Shown here piece after piece: positions 1 through 6,017 of a stretch of DNA of 7,874 nt. A program made the position numbers and the translations under genes. The notes under the pieces are model-generated. The model was not told the DNA's origin. It saw nothing but the letters and a program-made list of their open reading frames with translations, and did no database searches. Source of the DNA: Nitriliruptoraceae bacterium (GTDB taxonomy: Bacteria; Actinomycetota; Nitriliruptoria; Nitriliruptorales; Nitriliruptoraceae); contig SKTN01000350.1 in NCBI GenBank assembly GCA_007117945.1, positions 1 through 7,874 on the forward strand, written 5' to 3'. How positions within the stretch are numbered: position 1 is the stretch's first letter; each line of letters opens with the position of its first letter.

Positions 1-643
1 CGGCGATGGTGGCGGGGTTGCGCGGGTCGTCCTCGGGGATCCCGGCCTCGACCTTGCCGACCAGGTCCGCACCGACGTCGGCGGCCTTGGTGTAGATACC
101 GCCGCCGATACGGGCGAACAGCGCAATGGAGGAGCCACCGAGCCCGAAGGTCGCCACCACCTGGAACGCGTCGTCGACCCGGAGGATCTGCACGAACAGC
201 AGGTAGGCCAGGGAGATGCCGAGCAGCCCGAGACCGGCCACGGTGAAGCCCATGACCGCCCCGCCGCGGTAGGCGAGCGGCAGGGCCTTGGCGGCACCGT
301 CGCGGGCGGCGTGGGCGGTGCGCATGTTGGCTGCGGTGGCGATGCGCATGCCGACGAACCCGGCGATGGCGGAGAACACCGCCCCCATGACGACGCCGAT
401 CGAGCCCCAGGGGCGCAGGGTCGGCAGGGCGATGAAGACGACCACGGTCAGGCCGAGGACGAAGAACGCGATCGCGCGGTACTCGCGACGGAGGAAGGCC
501 ATGGCGCCGTCGCGGATCGCGGCGCCGATCTCCTGCATGACGTCGTTGCCCGGATCGGCGGCGTTCACCACCTTGGCGTAGTAGGCCGCGAGCGCGAGCG
601 CCGCCAGGGACGCGAGGATCGCGAGGTAGGGGATGAGTTCCAC
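1..643 (-). CDS. hppA: Membrane-bound proton-translocating pyrophosphatase, N-terminal part (runs off window)
   Basis: Integral membrane pump that hydrolyses cytoplasmic pyrophosphate and moves protons (in some family members sodium) across the membrane. I read it by translating the minus strand from a GTG at 643-641; 214 codons are present and the rest lies beyond base 1. The protein opens with a hydrophobic helix (VELIPYLAILASLAALALAA), continues through the typical DVMQEIGAAIRDGAMAFLRR stretch and further helices, and reaches the family's signature pyrophosphate-binding motif DVGADLVGKVE at residues 189-199, followed by GIPEDDPRNPATIA. These are hallmark sequences of H+-PPases, which usually have about 16 helices and 700 or more residues, so roughly 30% is visible. 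A purine-rich AAAGG lies about 9 bases before the GTG. The residues that separate K+-dependent from K+-independent types are outside the window, so coupling ion and potassium dependence are undetermined. It is divergent from topA. Confidence 0.95.
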   Translation of the reverse strand, partial: MELIPYLAILASLAALALAAYYAKVVNAADPGNDVMQEIGAAIRDGAMAFLRREYRAIAFFVLGLTVVVFIALPTLRPWGSIGVVMGAVFSAIAGFVGMRIATAANMRTAHAARDGAAKALPLAYRGGAVMGFTVAGLGLLGISLAYLLFVQILRVDDAFQVVATFGLGGSSIALFARIGGGIYTKAADVGADLVGKVEAGIPEDDPRNPATIA

Positions 644-745
644 GGGGGGCTGCCTTTCGGTCGGTCCCGGTTGTGTCGGGCCGCTGCTGGGGTTTGGGGG
701 CTGGTGCGGTCCGAGGTCCACCGCGCTTCCTACCCCTCACCCCAC

Positions 746-759
746 GCCCTGCACAGGGC
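746..759. repeat. Short inverted repeat upstream of hppA
   Basis: GCCCTG and CAGGGC flank two central bases, giving a nearly perfect dyad 103 bases upstream of the hppA start. It could be an operator half-site pair or a small RNA stem (5 bp with a 4-base loop) in the hppA leader. No known regulator motif was recognised, and a chance origin is possible. Confidence 0.3.
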
Positions 760-917
760 CGGACGGGGTGGTGGGTTGGGGGCGGACGACCGCTGCCGCA
801 CCCGTCGGCACGGCGGGACCCACGGCCAGACCCCGAGGCATGGGAGGCGGCGGGGCCGTGGGCCGCCACGGCGCGCCGGTCGGCGCCGGAGCCTAGCGCG
901 CACGGTGGGTCGGGCCC

Positions 918-935
918 ACGCCACGGACGCCACGG
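918..935. repeat. Tandem 9-bp direct repeat in the intergenic region
   Basis: ACGCCACGG occurs twice head to tail (918-926 and 927-935), and its last eight bases occur again at 864-871, where they form one arm of an inverted repeat. It could be a binding site for a regulator of hppA or topA, but the unit is short, GC-rich and otherwise unremarkable. Confidence 0.4.
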
Positions 936-993
936 CGGCGCTGGTGGCGGAGCGCCAGGGGGTGTGCGATGCGCGCTCGTCGGTGTGGCGTCG

Positions 994-1029
994 CGGGGTC
1001 CCCGTAGGGGGACCCCGTCGAGGACGGGG
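994..1029. repeat. Two mutually exclusive GC-rich hairpins upstream of topA
   Basis: CGGGGTCCCC (994-1003) pairs perfectly with GGGGACCCCG (1008-1017) around a GTAG loop, making a 10-bp stem. The right arm also belongs to a second perfect stem, CCCCGTC (1013-1019) with GACGGGG (1023-1029) around a GAG loop, so the two cannot form together. No U-tract follows on the plus strand, so neither is a standard intrinsic terminator. The element lies about 35 bases upstream of the TTGACA box, so it would be in the topA mRNA only if a further upstream promoter is used. It could instead act as a DNA cruciform or dyad operator, or as part of an antisense or leftward leader RNA. The pairings are seen directly; the function is inferred. 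Confidence 0.5.
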
Positions 1030-1063
1030 CGGTCGGGCCGCTCCGCCGCGGGCTGCGGTGCGG

Positions 1064-1091
1064 TTGACAGTGCGGCCGCGGCGGCTCACCT
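1064..1091 (+). promoter_or_regulatory. Candidate topA promoter
   Basis: A perfect TTGACA lies at 1064-1069. With a spacer of 16 to 17 bases the -10 would be TCACCT (1086-1091) or CACCTT (1087-1092), a poor match to TANNNT. Transcription would begin near 1098 and leave a leader of about 58 bases carrying GGAAGGG before the topA GTG. The -35 match and its position favour a real promoter; the weak -10 keeps confidence modest. Confidence 0.42.
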
Positions 1092-1155
1092 TCCGCCCTG
1101 CCTGACGGCCCCCGCACCGCCCGGGTCCCCACCGCACGGAAGGGCTTCCCCCCTC

Positions 1156-3762
1156 GTGGCAGACAACCTGGTCATCGTCGAGTCCCCTGCCAAGGCCAAG
1201 ACCATCGAGCGCTACCTCGGGTCGCGCTACAAGGTCCTGGCCTCCTACGGGCACATCCGTGACCTCCCGCGCTCGGACTTCGCCATCGAGTTCACCGACG
1301 AGGGTGAGGCGGAGCTGGTCTACGAGATCCCGGAGGCGTCGAAGAAGCACGTGGCGGCCCTGCGCAAGGCGGCCAAGGAGGCCGAGACCGTCTGGCTCGC
1401 GCCCGACCTCGACCGCGAAGGTGAGGCGATCGCCTGGCACGTCGCCGAGGTGCTGGACCTCGACCTGGACCGGACCAACCGGGTCACCTTCGACGAGATC
1501 ACCGAGTCGGCCATCACCGCCGCCTTCGACGACCCCCGCCGCCTGAACACCGCCCTGGTGGACGCCCAGCAGGCCCGGCGTGCCGTGGACCGCATCGTCG
1601 GCTACCGGATCTCACCGGTGTTGTGGCGCACGGTGGCATCGGGGATCTCCGCGGGTCGGGTCCAGTCCGTGGCGCTGCGGATGATCGTCGACCGTGAGGA
1701 CCAGATCCGGGCCTTCGTGCCCGAGGAGTACTGGAGCTTCCCCGCCGCCTTCGCCCGCGCCGCCGGTGGCGCGCCGGAGATCGACGCGAAGCTGCACGCC
1801 GTCGGCGACCTGCGCGTGGTCACGCCCAAGGACCTCGAGGACAAGAGCGACGCCAAGCGGGCCGAGCTGACGGTGATCCGCACCGAGGCGGAGGCCACCG
1901 CCATCGCCGAGCGGGCACGGGGACTCGACTACACCGTCGCCGAGGTGCGACGCACCGAGGCCAAGCGCCAGCCCAAGCCCCCCTTCAAGACCTCCACCCT
2001 GCAGGGTGAGGCCTCCAAGTACGGCTTCAGTGCCCGCCAGACCATGGCCGTGGCCCAGCAGCTCTACGAGGGCATCAACCTCGGTGGTGAGCAGGTGGGG
2101 CTCATCACCTATATGCGGACCGACTCCCTCAACCTCTCCGACCAGGTGCTCTCCGAGATCCACGGCCACGTCCGCACCGCCTACGGCGAGCGGTACACCA
2201 TCGCCAAGAGCCGCCGGTTCGCGTCCAAGGCCAAGGGGGCCCAGGAGGCCCACGAGGCGATCCGGCCGACCTCGATCGCCCGGACCCCGGAGAAGGTCCG
2301 CCGCTACCTCAAGCCCGAGCAGGCCCGGCTCTACGAGCTGATCTGGAAGCGCACGGTGGCCACCCAGATGGCACCGGCGGTCTTCGACCGGGTGTCAGCG
2401 GACGTCGTCGGCGGCAGCGGGGACCAGGCGCTGACCTTCCGGGTCACCGGGCAGGTCGAGCGCTTCGACGGGTTCCTCCGGGCCTACCGCGCCGTGCGGG
2501 ACGAGGATGAGGGCGGCGACGAGGTCGCCGACAGCCTGCCGGAGCTCGACGAGGGCGATGCGCTGTTCCTCGCCAGCCTCGAGCCCGAGCAGCACGAGAC
2601 CTCCCCTCCGCCGAGGTACTCCGAGCGGACCCTGGTGGAGGCGCTGGAGGAGGAGGGGATCGGTCGCCCCTCGACCTACGCCTCGATCATCTCCACCCTG
2701 GAGAACCGGGAGTACGTGCGCAAGGAGTCGCGCCGGTTCTTCCCCACCCCCCTCGGCGAGGTGGTGGTCTCCTTCCTCTCCGCCCACTTCCACGAGATCG
2801 TCGACATCGGGTTCACCTCGCGGATGGAGGACACCCTCGACGAGATCGCCGCGGGCGAGGAGGACTGGAGCGCCACGGTCCGCCGCTTCCTCGAGGAGGT
2901 GGACGAGTGGGTGCGGGAGCGCAAGCCCGAGCGCCCGCGCCTGCCGCTGTACGAACCCGCCGACTGCCCCGAGTGCGGGGCCCCCATGGAGCGGGTGTTC
3001 TCCGGCAAGTCCAAGCAGTGGTTCGCCTCCTGCAGCCGGTGGCCCGACTGTGACGGGACCCTGCCGCTCGAGGCGGACGGCAGCGTGGGGGAACCCGAGC
3101 CGGAGCCCGAGCCCGACGAGCGTGTGCGCTGCCCGGAGTGCGACAGCCCCATGGTGCCGCGCTCGGGCCGGTTCGGGACCTTCTACGGCTGCGTCGACTA
3201 CCCGAAGTGCAAGGGCATCCGTAACGTCCAGCAGCGCCTGATGTACACCGACGGTGACGGCGAGGTGGTGCCCTTCCGCTCACCCACCGACCCGGAGCAC
3301 AGCTACCTCGAACGGCGCGTGTCGCGCTACGGCAAGCCCTTCGTGGGCTCGACGGGCTACCCGAAGGACGCGTTCGCGGTGTGGTCCCTGCCGATCGCCA
3401 CCCCGTGTCCTGAGTGCGGTGCACCCCTGCGTCCACCGCCGCGCAACCGCAAGGAACCCACGGCGATCTGCACCCACCCGGAGCGCAACCACGTCTTCGC
3501 CCTCGAGGAGTTCGAGGTGCCCTCGGTCGCCACCTGGACCGTGGTCGAGGGCGTTAAGGCCTTCGATCCCCAGCTCGGAGGTGAGCCCCTCGACACCGAG
3601 GAGGTCCCGGCTCCCATCCCGATGACCTTCACCGGCACCCAGGCGCCGCCGGCGAAGAAGAAGGGGACGCGGAAGAAGACCGCGAAGAAGACCGCCAAGA
3701 AGACGGCCGGCGGCGGCCGGAAGAAGACCGCGAAGAAGCGCGGGCAGCAGCGGGCCAGCTGA
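1156..3762 (+). CDS. topA: DNA topoisomerase I (type IA) with three zinc ribbons and a lysine-rich tail
   Basis: Relaxes negatively supercoiled DNA by cutting one strand through a covalent 5'-phosphotyrosine link. The 868-aa protein starts at GTG 1156, just before the TOPRIM strand VIVESPAKAKT; GGAAGGG lies 11 bases upstream. The same frame stays open to an ATG at 673, but that 161-aa extension is low-complexity and lacks homologous features, so I reject it. TOPRIM metal and acid residues are E9 and D84/D86/E88 (PDLDREGE). The active-site tyrosine is Y319 in GLITYMRTDS. Three C-terminal zinc modules follow: C604/C607/C626/C632, C659/C662/C679/C685, and a divergent C751/C754/C772 with H774 or H779. 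A Glu-Pro repeat (EPEPEPEP) separates the first two. The last ~35 residues carry KKTA repeats (about 840-861), like the basic tails that aid processivity in mycobacterial and Streptomyces TopA. It is the first gene of the replication-related series. Confidence 0.97.
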   Translation: MADNLVIVESPAKAKTIERYLGSRYKVLASYGHIRDLPRSDFAIEFTDEGEAELVYEIPEASKKHVAALRKAAKEAETVWLAPDLDREGEAIAWHVAEVLDLDLDRTNRVTFDEITESAITAAFDDPRRLNTALVDAQQARRAVDRIVGYRISPVLWRTVASGISAGRVQSVALRMIVDREDQIRAFVPEEYWSFPAAFARAAGGAPEIDAKLHAVGDLRVVTPKDLEDKSDAKRAELTVIRTEAEATAIAERARGLDYTVAEVRRTEAKRQPKPPFKTSTLQGEASKYGFSARQTMAVAQQLYEGINLGGEQVGLITYMRTDSLNLSDQVLSEIHGHVRTAYGERYTIAKSRRFASKAKGAQEAHEAIRPTSIARTPEKVRRYLKPEQARLYELIWKRTVATQMAPAVFDRVSADVVGGSGDQALTFRVTGQVERFDGFLRAYRAVRDEDEGGDEVADSLPELDEGDALFLASLEPEQHETSPPPRYSERTLVEALEEEGIGRPSTYASIISTLENREYVRKESRRFFPTPLGEVVVSFLSAHFHEIVDIGFTSRMEDTLDEIAAGEEDWSATVRRFLEEVDEWVRERKPERPRLPLYEPADCPECGAPMERVFSGKSKQWFASCSRWPDCDGTLPLEADGSVGEPEPEPEPDERVRCPECDSPMVPRSGRFGTFYGCVDYPKCKGIRNVQQRLMYTDGDGEVVPFRSPTDPEHSYLERRVSRYGKPFVGSTGYPKDAFAVWSLPIATPCPECGAPLRPPPRNRKEPTAICTHPERNHVFALEEFEVPSVATWTVVEGVKAFDPQLGGEPLDTEEVPAPIPMTFTGTQAPPAKKKGTRKKTAKKTAKKTAGGGRKKTAKKRGQQRAS

Positions 3763-3781
3763 CCCGCCGGCCGGGCGTCAG
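3759..3781 (+). terminator. Hairpin overlapping the topA stop codon, possible terminator
   Basis: CTGAC (3759-3763) pairs with GTCAG (3777-3781), with an inner CCG/CGG pairing inside; the topA TGA is part of the left arm. There is no U-run after it, so it is at best a weak or non-canonical terminator, or simply a 3'-end stabilising stem. Confidence 0.3.
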
Positions 3782-3795
3782 TGCGCTGCGGTACG

Positions 3796-3825
3796 ACCGC
3801 CGGGAGCCGGACCCCGCCCGGCGGT
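3796..3825. repeat. 9-bp perfect inverted repeat before the fusion gene
   Basis: ACCGCCGGG (3796-3804) is perfectly complementary to CCCGGCGGT (3817-3825), with a 12-base loop. Its last base is also the first base of the TAGGCT box at 3825-3830. Read as DNA it could be an operator over the promoter of the fusion gene; read as RNA it could end topA transcripts, though no U-tract follows. The overlap with the promoter box makes the operator reading somewhat more attractive, but this is inference. Confidence 0.4.
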
Positions 3826-3830
3826 AGGCT
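3825..3830 (+). promoter_or_regulatory. Candidate -10 box for a leaderless transcript of the MFS-dTMP kinase gene
   Basis: TAGGCT fits the actinobacterial TANNNT pattern and ends six bases before the ATG at 3837, the spacing expected if transcription begins on the A of the start codon. The bases between (TTGCGCG region) hold no Shine-Dalgarno sequence, which agrees with leaderless translation. No good -35 is visible near 3802-3807, as is common for such promoters. Confidence 0.5.
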
Positions 3831-3836
3831 TGCGCG

Positions 3837-6017
3837 ATGGACGAGGACACCGCGTCGGGCCCGCTGCCCGGTCAACCCTCGCCGCGGGGGGGTGCCGTCG
3901 CGGCCTACCGCGAGCTGCTCCGGAACCGCTCCTTCCGCGGTCTGGCGGCGGCGACGTTCCTGTCCTCGATGGGCGACTGGATCGGCTTCCTGGCGATCAT
4001 CGCCCTGACCGCCGACATCCTCGGCCCCACCCGCGCGGCGGCCTTCGCCGTGTCCGGGGTGATGATCGCCCGCGTCCTTCCGAGCCTGGTGCTCGGCCCC
4101 GTCGCGGGGGTGTTCGTGGACCGCTGGGACCGCCGCCGGGTGATGATCACCACCCATCTCGGCCGCGGCCTGGTGATGGCGCTGATCCCCTTCACCAACG
4201 AGGTCCTCACCCTCGTCCTGGCCACCCTGATCATCGAGATGATGTCGGCGCTGTTCGCCCCGGCGAAGGACTCCGTGCTCCCGGTGATCGTGCCGCGACC
4301 GCAACTGGTCGCCGCGAACCAGGTCAACCTCCTGGTGACCTACGGGACGCTGCCACTGGGCGCGGCCGTGTACTCCGCGCTGCTGCTGGCGGCCGTCCAG
4401 GTGGCGCCCGAGGGCAGCTTCATCGACGGTCGCCCCCTCGCGGTGCCGATCTGGTTCAACGCGGCGTCCTTCTGGGTGGCGGCGCCGCTGCTGCTGGGCC
4501 TGCACGTGCCGCCCCGCGTCGCCGCCGACGGTGGCCTGTCCAGCCTGCCCACCGCCGGCGCGTGGACCTCGCTCAAGCAGGGGTTCCGGTTCGTGGCGAC
4601 CCAGCCCGTCATCCGGGCCCTGATCCTGGGGGTGATGGTCGCCTTCGCCGTCGCGGGTGTGGTGATCACCACCGGTGAGTTCTTCGCCAACCTCCTCAAC
4701 GCGGGTCCCTCGGGCTACGGGGTGCTGGTCGCCTCCGTGGGCACGGGGCTGGTGATCGGGCTGGTGGCTGCCGAGCCCCTGACCCGCCGCATCGAGCCCG
4801 AGCGGCTCTTCGCCCCCGGGATCGGGACCGCAGGGCTCGCACTGATCGTCACCGCGCTGATGCCGAACCTGTGGGTGGCACTCGGTCCCGCGGTGGTCAT
4901 GGGCCTCGGTGCGGGCGTGTCCTTCATCTGCGGGTACACGGTCCTGCAGCGTCGCGTGGACGACGCGATCCGCGGCCGGACCTTCGGGGCCTTCAACTCC
5001 GGGGTGCGCGTCGCGATCTTCGGCTCCAGCGTGGCGGTGCCCGTGCTGATCGGGTTGCTCGGCCGGGAGCGCCGCGAGGTGGTGATCGGGCCGACGGGGG
5101 CTCCGGAGTGGCTCTACCCCTACACCTTCGGGGGTGTGCGCATCACCCTGCTGCTCGGCGGTGCCCTGGCCATGGTCGGGTCGGTGCTGGTGTGGCGCTC
5201 CCTCAACCGGGCGCTGCGCAAGGAGTCGGGCATCGGCCTGGCGGCCGAGGCGCACGTGGACGCCGCCAGCCTCCGTGGCGTGTTCGTGGTGTTCGAGGGG
5301 GGTGATGGCGCGGGCAAGTCGACCCAGATCCGGCTCCTGCGCTCCGCGGTGGAGCGTGCCGGCCACGTGGCGGTGGTCACCCGCGAGCCGGGCGGGACCC
5401 GGCTCGGGGAGGCGGTGCGGGAGCTCCTGCTCCAGCCCAGCGCCGAGGACATGGACGAGCGCAGCGAGGCCCTGCTGTACGCCGCCGCCCGTGCGCAGCA
5501 CGTGCGCGAGGTGATCGTCCCGGGCCTGCAGCGCGGCAACGTGGTGCTGTGCGACCGCTACATCGACTCCTCGGTGGTCTACCAGGGGGCCGCCCGCGGG
5601 CTCGGCGAGGAGCGCGTCGCGGAGCTCAACCGGTGGGCGACCGGCGGCCTGGAGCCGGACCTGGTGGTGCTGCTGGACGTGGATCCGGCCGCCGGCCTGG
5701 CGCGTGCCGCGGGGGAGGGGTCGCCGGACCGGCTGGAGTCGGCCGGGCTGAGCTTCCACCGCGCGGTGCGCAGCGCCTACCGGCGGCGGGCCGCCGCGGA
5801 CCCCGAGCGCTACCTCGTCGTCGACGCCGACCAGCCCGTGGAGGCCATCCACGCCCGGATCCGACAGAAGGTCACCGGCCTGCTGGGCCTGCCGCCCGCA
5901 GAGGCCGTCGAGGTGGAGCGTGTCCGTCGGGAGGCCTACGGCCCGGGTGGCGGTGACGTGGTCTCCGGTGCACCCGACGGACGGAGGTCGGGCGGGCCGC
6001 CGGAGCCACCGTCGTGA
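3837..6017 (+). CDS. tmk: Fusion protein: MFS-type membrane transporter domain + dTMP kinase
   Basis: One continuous 726-aa frame holds two modules. Residues ~30-455 are an MFS-like domain (MFS_3 type by appearance) with about 12 hydrophobic helices and the motif-A loop DRWDRRR at 95-101 between helices 2 and 3. After a linker (~461-480) comes a full thymidylate kinase (~480-690): P-loop GGDGAGKST at 488-496, TREPGGT at 515-521, DRY at 573-575, and a LID with R623, R632 and the segment GEGSPDRLE. The P-loop lacks an arginine while the LID carries them, as in E. coli-type kinases. The kinase makes dTDP from dTMP and ATP, essential for dTTP; with 12 helices it should lie on the cytoplasmic face. 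The last ~35 residues are Gly/Pro-rich and probably disordered. The transported substrate is unknown. Such fusions are established in actinobacteria (for example Streptomyces), so this is not a frameshift artefact. Its stop overlaps holB by 4 bases. Confidence 0.95.
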   Translation: MDEDTASGPLPGQPSPRGGAVAAYRELLRNRSFRGLAAATFLSSMGDWIGFLAIIALTADILGPTRAAAFAVSGVMIARVLPSLVLGPVAGVFVDRWDRRRVMITTHLGRGLVMALIPFTNEVLTLVLATLIIEMMSALFAPAKDSVLPVIVPRPQLVAANQVNLLVTYGTLPLGAAVYSALLLAAVQVAPEGSFIDGRPLAVPIWFNAASFWVAAPLLLGLHVPPRVAADGGLSSLPTAGAWTSLKQGFRFVATQPVIRALILGVMVAFAVAGVVITTGEFFANLLNAGPSGYGVLVASVGTGLVIGLVAAEPLTRRIEPERLFAPGIGTAGLALIVTALMPNLWVALGPAVVMGLGAGVSFICGYTVLQRRVDDAIRGRTFGAFNSGVRVAIFGSSVAVPVLIGLLGRERREVVIGPTGAPEWLYPYTFGGVRITLLLGGALAMVGSVLVWRSLNRALRKESGIGLAAEAHVDAASLRGVFVVFEGGDGAGKSTQIRLLRSAVERAGHVAVVTREPGGTRLGEAVRELLLQPSAEDMDERSEALLYAAARAQHVREVIVPGLQRGNVVLCDRYIDSSVVYQGAARGLGEERVAELNRWATGGLEPDLVVLLDVDPAAGLARAAGEGSPDRLESAGLSFHRAVRSAYRRRAAADPERYLVVDADQPVEAIHARIRQKVTGLLGLPPAEAVEVERVRREAYGPGGGDVVSGAPDGRRSGGPPEPPS

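Larger units (their letters stand above)
644..1155. other. Divergent hppA/topA intergenic region
   Basis: This 512-base stretch has no credible gene: the open frames across it are arginine/glycine/proline-rich products of high GC in other frames. It should hold promoters for hppA (leftward) and topA (rightward). Rightward there is a TTGACA at 1064-1069. Leftward the only TANNNT box I noticed is TAGGCT on the minus strand (bases 895-890), which would give a leader of about 240 bases and lacks a matching -35. Several short inverted repeats occur: GCCGTGG/CCACGGC (855-861 and 866-872), GGCGCT/AGCGCC (937-942 and 951-956), a 14-base palindrome at 746-759 and the strong hairpin at 994-1017. In DNA this GC-rich most short stems are expected by chance; only the last stands out. 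Confidence 0.6.

Noticed and set aside
311..1105. 264-aa plus-strand open frame across the hppA start and the intergenic region
   Set aside because: It is antisense to hppA and its translation is compositionally biased without any recognisable domain.
673..1155. 161-aa N-terminal extension of TopA from an ATG at 673
   Set aside because: Low-complexity Arg/Gly/Pro sequence, no family equivalent, and the conserved domain starts right after GTG 1156, which has a purine-rich ribosome site.
3655..3750. Lysine-codon repeats near the topA end as a possible DNA repeat element
   Set aside because: The aagaag-acc units encode the KKTA protein tail known from actinobacterial TopA, so this is coding repetition, not a mobile or CRISPR-like array.
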